In this document: positions 13,405-25,127 of the stretch, piece after piece | How the letters are laid out: each line of letters opens with the position of its first letter | Numbering within the stretch: the stretch's first letter is position 1 | Source: Paramacrobiotus metropolitanus | Lineage: Eukaryota; Tardigrada; Eutardigrada; Parachela; Macrobiotidae | DNA length: 64,000 nucleotides | Reading direction: 5' to 3' | Assembly (NCBI RefSeq): GCF_019649055.1 | Contig: NW_026570291.1 | Span: 62,001-126,000, forward strand | Made by a program: the position numbers and the translations under genes | Notes under the pieces: generated by a model | Database searches by the model: none | Told to the model about the DNA's origin: nothing | The model's input: the letters and a program-made list of their open reading frames with translations, nothing else

Positions 13405-14200
13405 TTGGGTGCGACTATTGTCACCCCCTCGCACCCCCTTTTGGCTATTGTTACCCCCTTGCACTCCCATTTGACTATTGTCACTCCCTTTTTTTAGATA
13501 AAGTGAACACCCCTTTAGGCTATAGTCACCACCTTTCTCACCCCCTTTGGCTATTGCCACTCCTTGGCCATTTCTTATAAAAAACACGTTGTTGCAAGCT
13601 TGGCCTTTCAGCTAACTTAAGTAAGATTGTAAACTACCGGCAAGGTTCAAAAAAGTGCCAGCGACCACTGAGTGCTGTTAGCGCGGAAAGAGAGGCAGCC
13701 ATTTGTTTATGACTCTGTACCGCCGACCTTGGCACCAGAGGTCAAGAAAGTATTGAGAACAACCGAAATCGAGGGCACCAAAATTTTCTTTCCGTACGTG
13801 AAGCATCAAAAGAGATTATCGTAATTATGGACTTTTTGCGATTGCATTCGCTGCGGATCTCATCAGCTAAAAACCCTCGAAGCTGTTAAGTTTAATATTA
13901 AAAAAATGACGCCGCATCTTAGCGATGTATAAAGTGTCAGTAACCTTCGCTTGGCGCCTTTCCCCTAGGCCTGCCGGTGGTGGCAGGAACAGAGCTGAAA
14001 AAGAACCGCTGGTGGAAAAATTATAAGAATAAATTGAGAGGTGGTGGCGATAGCCAAAAGGGCGTGTTGTAAGGAGTGACAATAGTCAAAGGGGGTGTTT
14101 ATTTTAATAAAATAAAGGGGGTGACAATAGTCAAAAGGGGGTGCGAGGGCGTGACAATAGTCAAAAGGGGGTGCAGGGGGGTGAAAATAGCCATTTCCAA
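13405..14200. mobile_element. Foldback element with minisatellite ends
   Basis: The left end (13412-13570) has four or five copies of a CTATTGTCACCCCCT-type unit of 25-35 bp. The right end (14040-14195) has the same unit inverted (GGGGGTGACAATAGTCAAAA, four or five copies). About 470 bp of unrelated sequence separates them. This is the architecture of foldback elements whose TIRs are built of subrepeats. No coding sequence is evident; the repeated VTIVK frames simply reflect the unit. Confidence 0.7.
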
Positions 14201-14599
14201 TAAAATTTTGCATGTCATCATATCACATAACTCGATCAATGCTTTGCTTTTTCTCATATTTCGGTCACTTTGAGTGCATGGTTTCATGTTCCGGTCAACG
14301 GTCATCGGCGCGACCGCTCATTTGGCGCACTACATGAATAGCTGCTGATCGTACTCCCTTTAGCTACCCGTCAAAAGTGGCTGAGCAAGCCCAACCCACT
14401 CTCAAAATTTTCAGGGGTCCCTTAAATTCCATTTGTCGAAGGAAAGGCGCAGTGTTCTGCGTCTCACCCGATTCAGAGTTTCTGTTATTGGTGTTGTTTT
14501 TCATAAAAATTTATTGATGCATACGTTCAAATTTAATGAGAGAAGGCGTTCTTAGAGGAAGAGCAATCTCCCTCTGCTTCCTTTGTCTGTAACGTATCC

Positions 14600-15130
14600 A
14601 CACTCTCTCTGCAGTACTGTATGACAAACTCTCTCTTGCTTAGCCTCCAGCTTTTGCGCAGGCTCTCTCTCTCTGCTTTCCTATCACACATTCTGTTTAA
14701 AATTGTCTTTTAAACTCTTACTGGATAAAAATGAACGAACAAAATGACCGTCGTTGTGCTGCTGTCTACATTTTAACTCTTAAACCATCAAATTCTGTTG
14801 AGCCGTTCAAAAGTTATTGAAGACTAAACGAATGTTGACTACCGTTATCTTTAATCTTTAATATATATAACGGTAGTCAACATTCGTTGAGTCTTCAATA
14901 ACTTTTGAATGTCTCAACAGAATCGCATGGTTTAAAGGTCAAAATATAGGCACTGAAAAAACGACGGTCGTTTTGTTCGATAATTTTTCTGGAAAAGCAG
15001 TTTAAACGATGTTTTTCGACAAAATGTTAAGATGAGAAACCAGAGAGAGTGTTAGGAGCATTTGAAGATGCTACTGCAAGAGAGAGTGAAAAAGATGAAG
15101 AGAGGAAACAGAGCGAGTTAGCCACTTATT
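14600..15130. mobile_element. Long imperfect palindrome (foldback MITE)
   Basis: The centre lies at about 14865. Within 14790-14935 the arms pair almost perfectly over about 65 bp (ACGGTAGTCAACATTCGTT against its complement) with a loop of about 20 bp. Pairing continues outward imperfectly through ACGACGGTCGTTTTGTTCG and the AGAGAGAG tracts. No coding sequence. Confidence 0.7.
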
Positions 15131-16183
15131 CTTATTATACCCGGTCGGATAGTGTTTGATGGATGTGCTGCACCCAGATCTTCCGTCCGTTTCCTTTGAA
15201 AAAATTTTCAGAGATGTAAGAAAGTTTTGTGCAAGCAAGGCACAAGATACAAACTGAGTACAAAAATGGATGAAGGATGGATGAGAGGCAGAAAATTATG
15301 GAAGCATCATGATGACAGGCACAAATGAGACCAAATTAGTACATATATGGAGAATGCTGGGAAAGCGAACAAAGAAGACTAATATTCAAATGAAATGTAA
15401 ATGGGTCTGAGCGGTGTTCAGCAGAATCTGCATGAAAAACATGGTATGTTGTTGAAAGTATGTGTCGAAACTGTCTGCGTTCAGTTTATTGTTTTGTTGT
15501 GCACGAAGTTAGGGAATGGGTAACAACTTCTTTTGTTTGATCGTATACAGCCTTTTATTTCGTTTGTCGATGTCTTGATGTCAGATTGTAATAGAATGGT
15601 GTAATTACGGGATTTCGATTTGATAAAGTGATAATGGCGCGCTATAAAAGGAAACTGCTGTCCACAATTTCTGCTAGGAAAAAGGAAGGGAAATAAAACG
15701 CCAAACAACGTTCAAAAACCATTGCGTTAAACGCTGTTCGTAAAACAGCACCCGTGGAGTTAGCAAATGAACCTTCAACATCTGCGGTAAAGGGACAAAA
15801 GCGAAAGGACGGTGCAAATATGGAGTGCCGTTAGCGGAAGCGGGGAGAGGTAATTCTTAGCCGTAGATTTACCAAAAGTAAAGGTAGAAGTATTGTAATC
15901 TTAAGTATTATCGCATACTCTAATCTTTACGACTTAAGGGTACCGACTATTAACAGCTACGGTGAGAAAAATTAGTAACAAATTTGTGGTGTGTATAATA
16001 CCGGTGTGTGGGTATACTTTAGACTGCGTGAGTAAATTCATTTATAGTGTGCATAATGCTCGTATAAACAAATGTGCCAAAGTAATGTGTAAGAAATGTA
16101 GCGTCTGTATATACTGTGTGGGTAAATGTGAATGTAGAAATGTGGTGTTTGTGTGTAAAGTTTAAATAAATTTTGTTACAGAT
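15131..16183 (+). other. Helitron upstream region, Cys-rich short frame
   Basis: No gene before about 15960. The short frame 15962-16165 encodes a Cys/Val-rich peptide with repeated VC.I..C spacing just upstream of the Helitron exon. It ends next to an acceptor-like TTTTGTTACAG (16183), so it may be an intron or a decayed first exon. The Helitron 5' terminus (TC end) could not be located. Confidence 0.3.
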
Positions 16184-18245
16184 TTATTGGGTCAAGTGTT
16201 CGAGATGCGACGCACAGCGGCTAAACCTGGAAAAAGGAGGGTTATGTTGTGGAAGTGGTACGAAAAAGCCTCAGGTGGTTCTGGAAATGCCAGAATTACC
16301 TGTTGATTATAAAAAGATCCTAGAATCTAGCGGTGATTCAAGACGGAATTCGCGGGCATATAATAATTATTTCGCAATGTCTGCACTGGGCAGTACCGGT
16401 GGAATTGACAGACTGTTTGGTGCCGCAAATCTGGTTTTACATGGCCGTACCTACCATAGAATGCTGTCAAGACAATGTAATACGGGGCCACTTCGTTGGT
16501 TTCTTTTGGACAATACGCAGTTGTTTAAAGATCTGGAGCTGGATCAAAATGCGGTTTTTGCTCTACGACACATGCTGGAAACCAATAATCATCTTTTTCG
16601 ACAGTTCAAATTACTGGCAGAATATCCCAGTGAATCGGCTAAACTCGAACTGAGCTACGGATCATCGCAGGAAATAGCTGCTGTGATTGTTCCGTTCTGT
16701 GACGAGCCACAACGACGCCGGACTGTAATATGCTGGAAGAAGTCCGGTGAACCGGCATTTATTGACTGTCGCTCGGGACTATACGTCCCTTTGCAATATC
16801 CTTTATTGCTACTACTTGGCCGCCCATTTTATGATACTTCGTATAAAAGCGAAGATCCAAACAGTTCCATGCTGCGGTTTTACAGGCAGCATATACTGCG
16901 AAACGAAGCGATGCACGCACTTGGGGGAGTTTTCAACGAATTTTTAGTTGATGGTTTCAGCGCCGTTTTAGAAGAACGAATAGATTACATCAAGAAAAAT
17001 CAAATGAAGATATGTGCTCGCGGGGTGTTGCCTAAAACGGACGAAAAGGGGAGCGGAAAAACATTCCTACCGCCAAGTTTTCTGGGTTCCAAGGCGCATC
17101 AACAACAGATGATTGCGGACGCACTAGCCATCGTTTCGCGTTATGGTAACCCGACATTCTTCGTCACCATTACCTGCAACCCGCGGTGGAACTTAATTGA
17201 AGAGCGACTGACCAGTGGCCAATCGGATCGACCCGATGTGACTGTTCAAGTGTTCAAAACAATTTTTCAGAAGTTTACGAATGAACTACCGAAGGTGCTC
17301 CATGGCAAGAAGGTGTATCGCGTGCACGTTATTGAATTCCAAAAGCGTGGTTAGTGCAAATGAAGAACAGTTACCCGAGTTTACGTCGATTAAAATATAT
17401 GCAAGAATATTCTGCCGCACTAGCGATTTCCGTTATGGTCAACAACACACCACACAATTGAAAGTATGATACGCTAAAACGCAACATCTAATGAAATTTT
17501 ATAACAGGTTTACCACATGCTCATATTGCCATAAAAATCCATCCTGAACCAAAAACAGAGGCAGAAATTGATTACGTAATTAGCGCGGAACTGCCTGTTG
17601 AAGATCCTGAGCTGTTGCTTTTAGTAAAAGAGCATCATTTACACAACCATGTTCCTGAACGTTGTTATAAAACGGACTACGAGAAACGTTTCAAGAAGTA
17701 AGTTTCGTAAATTCGAATCTTTTTTAGCAGGCACTAATGGATGGTTTGTTTAGGTGTCACTACGGCTATCCTAAACCAGTCCTGATGAATACGGTAGTAG
17801 ATGAATCTGACGGTTTTGTGCATTACCGCAGGCGACATCCGGACGATGCTAACGTTGTGCCGTATAACCCGCACTTAGTGAGAAAATATAAAGCGCACAT
17901 CAACGTCGAACTGTCAGCGACAGTTGTACTTATAATGTACCTTTATAAGTACTTTTATAAGGGGTATGATTATGCAACGTTGAAACTGTATAAAGAAGAC
18001 GAAATAGCGCAATATATTCATGGACGTTATCTCGCCGCATCTGAAGCCTGTTGGAGATTTTTTGAATATGGAATGACCCGACGCGAGCCAACAGTTAAGC
18101 GATTTCCGGTTCATTTACCTGATGGAAATATGGTTGTTTTTCGAGAAGGAGAGGAATCATCAATTCAAAACGCTTCTGAGCGGCTATCAGATCTGGAACG
18201 GTACGGTGAAAGTAACTTGGACCATTTATTTAAAATTGCGGTTAA
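16184..18245 (+). CDS. Helitron RepHel N-terminal half: zinc finger plus HUH Rep domain (split by introns)
   Basis: The replication initiator half of a Helitron transposase. The first exon opens with a zinc-binding motif (CSRCDAQRLNLEKGGLCC), followed by the Helitron-like N domain and the Rep core (NPTFFVTITCNP, ending in EFQKRG). Intron 1 is 17350-17507 (GTTAGT...AACAG). Splicing it completes the HUH motif (R-GLPHAH), so the catalytic histidines lie just after the junction. Exon 2 is 17508-17697. Intron 2 is 17698-17753 (GTAAGT...TTTAG, 56 bp). Exon 3 restores CHYGYPKP and carries the two-tyrosine motif (MYLYKYFYKG), the nucleophile region of Y2 Rep proteins. A third junction lies near 18243-18280. 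The frame is nearly intact here, in contrast with the helicase half. Confidence 0.85.
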
Positions 18246-18280
18246 CTTCAAATGGTTATTTCATTTAAATTTTTTGTAGT

Positions 18281-19203
18281 TATTTTTCACGGCCCAATGA
18301 CGAGCTGTTTGACTCTCTGAAGTATCTTGAGTATTATGAACGCTACGAAGTAACAAATCGTAAATTTCCTGCACGAGTGGCGCAACATCTGCGGTTTCGA
18401 GACCAATGCGGAGACAAATCACGGAATGTTTTTCAGTTGTTGAAACCTATCGTATGCCGAATGGATGTTAAACTGCTACGGCATGGGGAAGTGTGGTATC
18501 TTCGTCTGTTACTACAACATAAAGCCGCCCGTTCTTTCGAGGAATTATTAACCGTAGACGACGTCAAGTCTTCATCTTTTGCGCAAGCTGCGCAGTTAAT
18601 GGGACTTCTGGAAAATTCCAGCGAAGCCCACATCTGCATGGAGGAAGCAGCGAAGAGGTTATGTTCCCCTTACCAGCTTCGCACACTTTTTTGTTTGCTT
18701 ACGAATGACGGTGCACCAGCATTAGAATTATTTGAAACACACAAAGACTACATGGTCAAAGATTTCCAGGTTTCGCAAAAGCTTAGCGAAGAAGAAGCTT
18801 TGGAAGTTTTGCTACACGAACTGTCAGAGCGCTTTGAAAGTTTTTGTAAATCATTAGGAGATTTCGGGCTGCCGGTTCCGAAGCGGAAGCTGAGTGAAAT
18901 TACGAAAGAAACTATGCAGTTTGATGCCAAAACGTGTGCTGCTGAAGCAACAGAAAGTATTGAAAAACTGAATGATGGACAACGGGGATTTTTTGTTTCC
19001 GTTTTAACCAACGTCGAGAATGGTACAGGAGGAGCGTATTACTTGGATGGTGGGCCCGGGCGCGGAAAATCCTTCCTTCTTAAAACTGTTATCAATTACT
19101 TCCGAGGAATGAAGAAAATCGTATTGTGCTGTGCGAGCACAGGTTTTGTTGCGGTTATGTACGATGGAGGTCGCACTGCCCACAATTTGTTCAGACTTGA
19201 CGT
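18281..19203 (+). CDS. Helitron RepHel helicase, part 1 (Walker A), interrupted
   Basis: Continues the RepHel reading frame after an acceptor-like TTTTTGTAG. It includes the linker and the start of the PIF1-like superfamily 1 helicase. The P-loop reads GGPGRGKS, followed by the expected CCASTGFVA and GGRTAHNLFRL (motif Ia region). The frame then runs into inserted sequence at 19204; the later residues of the computed frame are not Helitron. Earlier residues in this exon carry many charged helices typical of the Rep-Hel linker. The protein is certainly broken at this point. Confidence 0.85.
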
Positions 19204-20126
19204 GTACTGGCGTCCCTTAGTACACATCGGTACTACTTTACTACTTCTACCCCTACTACTAAGGCCTAGGCTTTACTACAACTTCTACGCGAGTCATGAC
19301 CGCGACTCCGAGTATCGACTTCTTAGAAATCCCCAGCAGAGAACTTTGACCGCGACTTGCCATTTCGACGTGACCGCGCTTCGATGACGTAGCTCAACCT
19401 ATTGTTCTAGTGTATTAGTTGACCTCATGTTCTCATTTGTCCACGTGTAGTGATGCAGCGGTGTGATTAGTCCACGTGTCCTCAGATGTCTCTTATTGGC
19501 TAGAGTTTATATCCCTATTGTTCCTCAGACCCGTACCTGCGCGTACGAAGAGCCAGCACTTGCGGTGCCCAGGGCTATATAAGGCGCTCGTCGCCCAGTG
19601 AAATGTCAAGAGTTGTAATCCCAACAAAAGTAGAGTCTTGTTACTCGATCTGATTAACTTCAGGCTTTTGCTCTGGTCTTCTCTTTTCAAGTGAGGCTGT
19701 TCAAACTGACCACTGGGTGACCTTTCACCTATTGTCAGGGGTCATTCCTCTATCTCGTCGACGTGCATTATCATCTTCGGATAATCTCGTGACGTAACAG
19801 GTTATCCATTTGATCCCACTTGATTTGCCGTGACCTTTCGGTCTCATCATCATCTTCATGCCCTGTAGCGCCAGGTTGATGGATATCTCTTATCGCTTCT
19901 GCTAACATCTAGCGTCGGACAGGTAACGTATACTTCTCCGTCGTGTGTGTATTTCTCGTGTTTGCAGGACCCGGACCTCTTCTTCTTTTCCTTTCCTACT
20001 TCATACCAGATCAACGTAATCTTCTACCATCTTCTGTAACAGTTTGAGACAGAGTCGCTCTATCCGACTGGACGTGGTCGGACAAGTGGATACAGTACCC
20101 ACTTCACTGTGTTAGGTCTTTAATTC
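19204..20126 (+). mobile_element. 923-bp LTR-like insertion in the Helitron, 4-bp ACGT duplication
   Basis: The helicase frame stops matching after 19203 and resumes at 20131, and ACGT occurs at both borders (19200-19203 and 20127-20130). Joining the flanks restores the helicase frame, so this is a clean insertion. The insert has no coding frame but has a promoter-like block: CTATATAAGGCGCTCGTC near 19573, then a GT-rich stretch. These are features of a solo LTR, though it does not show canonical TG...CA ends at the borders I infer. Terminal GTACTG near 19204 and CAGTAC near 20095 are inverted. Confidence 0.7.
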
Positions 20127-20130
20127 ACGT

Positions 20131-20517
20131 CAGACTGCCGGTTAAAGATGACCCATACGACCTTTCTCCAATTGAGTGTAATGTTCGGAATAATGCCCAG
20201 CGCGCAAGTTTATTGAAATCAGCAGATTTGATTACAGTATCTGGGACGAATTTATCATGATGTACCGACAAAATGTAGAGGCTGTAGATGCATTGCTACG
20301 ACGAATACGCAATGAGCCTGAGAAAGTATTCGGTGGAATACCTTTTATCGGTGCTGGTGACTTCCGACAGATTACGCCGATTATCCCTTTTGCAACTCGA
20401 GAAACAATTGTTCAAGCTAGCGTGAAATCGTCATTCCTTTGGAAACATTTTTTGAAGTATACCTTACGAATTCCAGTTCGTCAGCTTGCCGACGTCGAGT
20501 ATGCTGAGTAAGTGTAA
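20131..20517 (+). CDS. Helitron RepHel helicase, part 2 (Walker B)
   Basis: Resumes the PIF1-like helicase after the insertion. A one-base frame change occurs near 20237, just before the Walker B segment WDEFIMM. Next come GGIPFIGAGDFRQITPI (motif III region) and a segment ending VRQLADVEYAE that corresponds to the usual L..N-M-R segment. A strong donor (GTAAGT at 20518) ends the exon. The next recognisable helicase sequence is about 420 bp downstream. Confidence 0.8.
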
Positions 20518-20562
20518 CTTTACTAATTATAATTATACGAATACTAATTATCTGTGCCAGGA

Positions 20563-20935
20563 TTTCGGCCCCTCTCATTCGGCGCCGGTGATCTCAGCTT
20601 CTGCTCATCCAATTTTCCTACTTCAAAATGCGTTAGAAACCTCTCGATCACACGGGTGTTCTGAGACCAATTATTGCTTGCTGTCTGCAGAACCTCATGA
20701 CCAGTGGTCACTTCAAAGCTTGTTACCATGGATGCCATAAGGCTGACAAGGGCGGGAAACGCTCTAGGGAAACAGCTTATTTCTAACGATGTTGCAACAT
20801 ACTGCATGATTTGACGGCAACAAAATTCTAAAAATAGTCGCAAGCCAATATTCATCTTTGCTTAGCTTGTAGTAGTATAATTACGCCAATATATTTCAAG
20901 CCGCAAGCTTTGATATACACAGAACCAACTACAGT
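20563..20935. other. Interruption within the Helitron, origin unclear
   Basis: Between the donor at 20518 and the next helicase segment, a possible acceptor (GTGCCAG near 20562) leads into a frame that closes quickly at a TGA. The remainder shows no helicase similarity and may be another insertion or a decayed intron. I see no clear inverted ends. Confidence 0.35.
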
Positions 20936-20941
20936 ATACAT

Positions 20942-21525
20942 ATGTGTAGATTTTGTGACCGCATCGGTAACGGAACAGAAAATGGCGAAGACGGAACGGT
21001 TACTCTGCGCAATATCAGTGTCACTACTGATGTCACACAATTTTTAAATTTTGTATTTCCCGACATGGAGCTTGGTCAACTAAGTGCCAAAGATAATGCA
21101 GTTTTGTCTGTTAAAAACTCCGATGTAAACCACTTTAATAGTTACCTTCTGCCAAAGTTAACAAGGGAAACGGTGCCGCTCTTTAGTGGTGATACTCTTG
21201 ACGATAGTTGTGGAGCAAAAGGTAAGCCGGACGCTTTCAACTATTGTATTTTAAATATGAAACAGCGCGTGTTTGATCCACAGATATATTTCAAAATGGC
21301 ATGGATATTGATTTTTTCCATTCTTTGAATCGCCCGAACATTCCGCCTCACGAAATCAAGTTAAAAGCAGGATGCCACTGTTACCTCGTTAGAAACATCT
21401 GTCCAGAAGATGGTCTTTTTAATAATACCCAGGTAGAAGTTGTCTCCATAAACAAATCTTTAGTCCAAGTGAAGCTTTTGGATAATGAGAAAATCTTTTG
21501 GATTCCGTCGCTGCTGCATCAATGA
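20942..21525 (+). CDS. Helitron RepHel helicase, C-terminal segments
   Basis: Two overlapping frames cover the C-terminal part of a PIF1-like Helitron helicase. The first (20942-21290) has the FCDRIGNGTENGEDG...FVFPD segment and DNAVLSVKNSDVNHFN, equivalent to the LAPTN-DV-LN segment of family members. The second (21301-21525) has LNRPNIPPHEIKLKAGC and LVRNICPEDGLFNNTQ, matching the domain that normally reads LK.G.P.ML.RNL....GL.NGT. A frame change lies near 21290. The final motif VI is not recognisable and the frame closes at 21525, so the copy lacks a functional C terminus. Confidence 0.8.
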
Positions 21526-21720
21526 GCGTCGCTGCTGAAAAAAATGCATTTTTCCTTATAAGCGTTTGCTCACGATATACAGCAAGCCCATTATTACTGT
21601 CAATGGTCAAACTAAAGGATCAACGACTACTACTTTGTTTGCAGTTTCGCAATAATTCATCGCAACATGTCAGATAAAGCATTAGCTAGTGCCCTCGTAC
21701 ATCGCTATTAATATTTTAAA

Positions 21721-22505
21721 TTACGTTTGCGCGTACAAACAATACTTTTCTGGAGTTGTAACTTGACCTGTAGTAAAATCATTTTTAACAGCCCCTGCAG
21801 GAAGGGGATGGCGTATACGTTAAATGTACGTAATAAGATAATTACGTACAATGTTTACACAATAGCAACATTCGCGGTGACATTTATTGGAAAAATAAAT
21901 TGACAATCAGCAGCAGCAGGAAAATAAACTGACAATATCCTCTGCGTCATTACTCAGCTACAGTCTACAAAACAACGCCCTTGACACACCTACCACAGTC
22001 TTCACGGTCTTACACCGCGTAAATCTTTCTCAAACATTAAATCTTCTGTCGCTTTCTCGGTTTCTCCAGTTCAGCAAAAAAATTCTCGATCATATCCTCT
22101 GGAACGCAAAACTCCAGAACATATGTATTGCACTCGTTCGAGTAACCCAAGTGTTTCACAAGAAAAAACACTTCGTGGCATTTCCTCGCGGAAATAAATC
22201 CGTCGGTCGTGGTATATATCGAGAATACATGAGGCTTTCTATAGTCTATACGCCATTATACGGCTTGTTTCTGAACGGTGTACGGGAGTCAGTAATCAAA
22301 TTGTGACACGCACCTGTTTGCAACAATTTCGGAGGGTAGTTAAGTACTATACAATGTACGATGGGAGCATACTATTTACAAAGCAGTCCATTCTTATTTC
22401 TTGAATTTATTGCCGATTTTGTTTGCCATACTGCTGGGCCGCTGGCAAAATTTTGCCAGCTGTCTAACAGCAACGTAGCTGAAGCACGCGTGCGGTGGCC
22501 CATGG
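21721..22505. other. Intergenic; one perfect palindrome
   Basis: No gene supported. GCTGGCAAAATTTTGCCAGC at 22441-22460 is a perfect 20-bp palindrome close to the left arm of the next foldback element. Confidence 0.5.
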
Positions 22506-22887
22506 AGCACGCTGCTGGAATGAAAATCTTCAAAAATTCGTAATTTTGTTAATTTTAGTGTTTAATTCTTTTGTGTAAGCTGAAAAAATACAAAACAACG
22601 CATACCGTCAGGCAAAACAATTGATTCTTCGTTTTTCTTTTTGGGATATTCACTCGCAGCCTTCGTTGTTAACATAAGTACCTGTTTATGGAAGACTCAT
22701 TCGAGATTTCTCACAGGCGGCTATGCTAAGCACGTATGCTCTGAGTGCAAGCCTTAAGACCAAACCAGAAAATCACTTATTCTTCCTAATAGTATATATT
22801 TTATATTTTTTAAGCGCATACAAAAAATTCAGCACGGAAAATAACAAAGTTACAAATTTTCGAAGATTTTCATTCCAGCAGCGTGCT
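22506..22887. mobile_element. Foldback element with about 72-bp arms
   Basis: The left arm 22506-22577 (starting GCACGCTGCTGGAATGAAAA) pairs with the inverted right arm 22815-22887 with few mismatches, around a spacer of about 240 bp. No coding sequence is evident. The right arm is followed by a second short inverted GCAGCGTGCTGC motif. Confidence 0.7.
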
Positions 22888-23854
22888 GCTGGAACGAGAA
22901 TGTGCTCATTCTAGCACCCATTTCCTGCCTGAATTAGTGAATTAGCCCCTTAGGCGTGGATTAAGCCAAAATTTAAAAAATTGATATTTTGAAAAAACAT
23001 GTTAACAGGTGTACTGTAACTGATGCAATCGCAAACACGCGACGGCTTAATACAGTTTCTCACGGCTGGTTGTTTCTCTCGGGCTTGCAAGATAACTCCT
23101 GCTCTTGTGGCTCGATCAGTCACTGTTTAAAACAAACCAGCTTCAAAAATTAAGAACATGCTGCTTTTTGTGATAACTTTTGTCGCTGCCAAGAAATTTC
23201 AGTACATTCGGGAATCACGCTTATGAAACGTTTAAGTTCATTTTGAGTAAGTGATAAGAATGCAAAATCGATTTTGTACATTTTACTCCACAGCCGCCGC
23301 CTTCGGTTTCTGTGGTGCTTGGGAACCGGCAACCAGAATTTTCCCTTGACCGGTTTCAAATGAAAAGGCAAATTCTAAACTAGAAAATTTGCTAAATTTC
23401 TGATCCTGTAGCTTTGTGCATGTGTGCGTTAAATGTTTTTGGCTTTTGCGTTAAATGTAATTGCTAATATCCTTACAAAGTCCATGCTTGGGAGATTCAG
23501 CGAAATTGAATGAGTCGATAACACTCAAAGCTAGCGTTCAAGTCGATGGAGTCTGGAGCACAACCAGCGGTCAGCGGCTTATTTAAGTAACTAAACCAAC
23601 AACTGTGGATGGTTGCACAGTTACACTGCCAGCAATGCTAAACTATCCTTTTATAAGGTATTAACTGTTCAAAAGCAGACCGTATATACTTACAGTCTTT
23701 GTATTATAACGTATACAGTATGTTTATGTATGCATAACTCACTGCACTCTGCAGGGTTTTGCCTCCGGAAAATACTAAACCACTCCCCTAAAATGGGCGA
23801 ATCAAAGGCGTGTAACATTTTGGTTACGAATCTCCATAGACAAACCAAAAACAA
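22888..23854. other. Intergenic; no supported gene
   Basis: Short open frames only, including a basic minus-strand frame at 23150-23371 for which I see no family or splice evidence. Confidence 0.45.
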
Positions 23855-24030
23855 GGGCCCGTTCAGGCATACACCTATCTATCTTAATTGCTTAGTGGGA
23901 TTTGAGTTCAACCGGGGACAACCACCTAATTGCATTAGGTCCCAAAATTGCGTTCACGCAGCACACCTATGCTAACGTTAATTACCTAGCTCTTAATTGG
24001 TAGATAGCAATGCGCAGCCTGAACAGTGCT
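23855..24030. mobile_element. Small MITE-like inverted repeat
   Basis: The ends GGGCCCGTTCAGGCATACAC (from 23855) and, inverted, GCCTGAACAGTGC (to 24030) pair over about 35 bp imperfectly and enclose AATTG/CAATT-rich sequence. A related end (GGGCCGGATTCACGC, inverted, near 26225) together with CTTGCGTTCACGC near 26010 suggests a second family member at about 26005-26236. Confidence 0.45.
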
Positions 24031-24078
24031 TTCCTATCAAAAGGTACCTTTTCGTTGTTCCGTAGACGCAATGGTTAA

Positions 24079-24112
24079 GACAAATAGGAACCACTCGAGG
24101 TTCCTATTTGTC
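24079..24112. repeat. Perfect 14-bp stem, 6-base loop hairpin
   Basis: GACAAATAGGAACC, loop ACTCGA, then the exact complement. Nothing adjacent identifies it as a terminator or a microRNA. It may be a minimal transposon relic. Confidence 0.85.
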
Positions 24113-24489
24113 ACGGATACACTTGTATTTCTGATTGAAATGCTTTCACCATGATTATGCATGACCTAAAAAAATGTTTGATCCAGGATACGACTGATCT
24201 GGCTTTTACGAGTAATAGACAAATGCCGTACTTTAACGTTTACAATCTACTAAATCATAAATGCTAGCACATTTTAAATGGTATCGTGCGTTTGTTGAAT
24301 AAGCAAGTCTGCATTCAATGCATAGTTCCATTTATATAATTAAAACACGCGATAATATGTTGTTTTATATGTGTGTTGTGAAATTAGAGATCTACCGCTA
24401 GCAAAAACAATATAAGCTTTTTACTGGGTGCTAAATTTAACTTGAGAAAGACCATCGGTACTGGTAAGTCTGCACCTGCAGTTAATAAA

Positions 24490-25127
24490 TATACGAGGAG
24501 GAGCTACCTTGGCCCGATCAAAGGCATACGCGCAACCATTAACCGATCACTGTGCCCGGGTATTTGCATCCTGCGCCACGTGGGTGTGTAATACGGCTAG
24601 CCACCCAGCGGTGGCAGCGCACTAAAGCCCGCACTTAAAATAGCAAAATAGCACAGCAGTTGATCGCTCAGTTGTTTTTTACTTTTTTTAAAACTTTTCC
24701 AAACAATATCTTAAAATGTAAAGAATATAGAACTTTTATACAGATATCCCTTTCATTTCAAACCAAGAAAGTTACGCGTGGTGGAGTCTCTCGTAGACAT
24801 AGCATAGGCTTTCAGCTAACGGTTCCAAGAAAGTATCTCAAGTTATATTTACGAAAAAACAAAAGGTTGTCACTAAGTTGGTTCTCCTGGTAGAAATAAA
24901 AATTGCCTACATGTTTCCCATATTTTGGAAAATTATCTAAATTCTTAGAGACACTTAAGAAAGGAATGCTATAAACTGGATTTTTTCTATAAAAAACTAT
25001 TTACGTGCTGATGCTTGAAAGCTCCCGTCGCGGGGCGGTTAGCCGTGCTGCACACACCTGGAAACAGTGATCGGTTTATGGTCGTGCACATGCCTTTGAT
25101 CGGGCCAAGGTAGCTCCTCCTCGTATA
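24490..25127. mobile_element. TIR element of about 640 bp, TACGAGG ends
   Basis: Inverted ends TATACGAGGAGGAGCTACCT (24490) and the complement to 25127 align over about 60 bp, through CCGATCAAAGGCAT and CGATCACTG. TA dinucleotides at both outer borders fit a Tc1/mariner-type duplication, although the duplication is ambiguous because TATA is part of the repeat. The interior lacks a transposase; the 77-codon frame at 24660 looks like chance. Confidence 0.75.

Larger units (their letters stand above)
16184..21720 (+). mobile_element. Decayed Helitron with introns
   Basis: Envelope of the RepHel segments described individually: zinc finger, HUH Rep, Y2 motif, then PIF1-like helicase in order on one strand. 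It is inactivated by the 923-bp insertion, frame changes and loss of the last helicase motif. The 3' CTRR end with its hairpin was not located with confidence. Confidence 0.8.

Noticed and set aside
13390-14273. CRISPR-like array from repeats near 13.4 and 14.1 kb
   Set aside because: Repeats are adjacent with little spacer, occur in both orientations and lie in animal DNA; foldback termini explain them.
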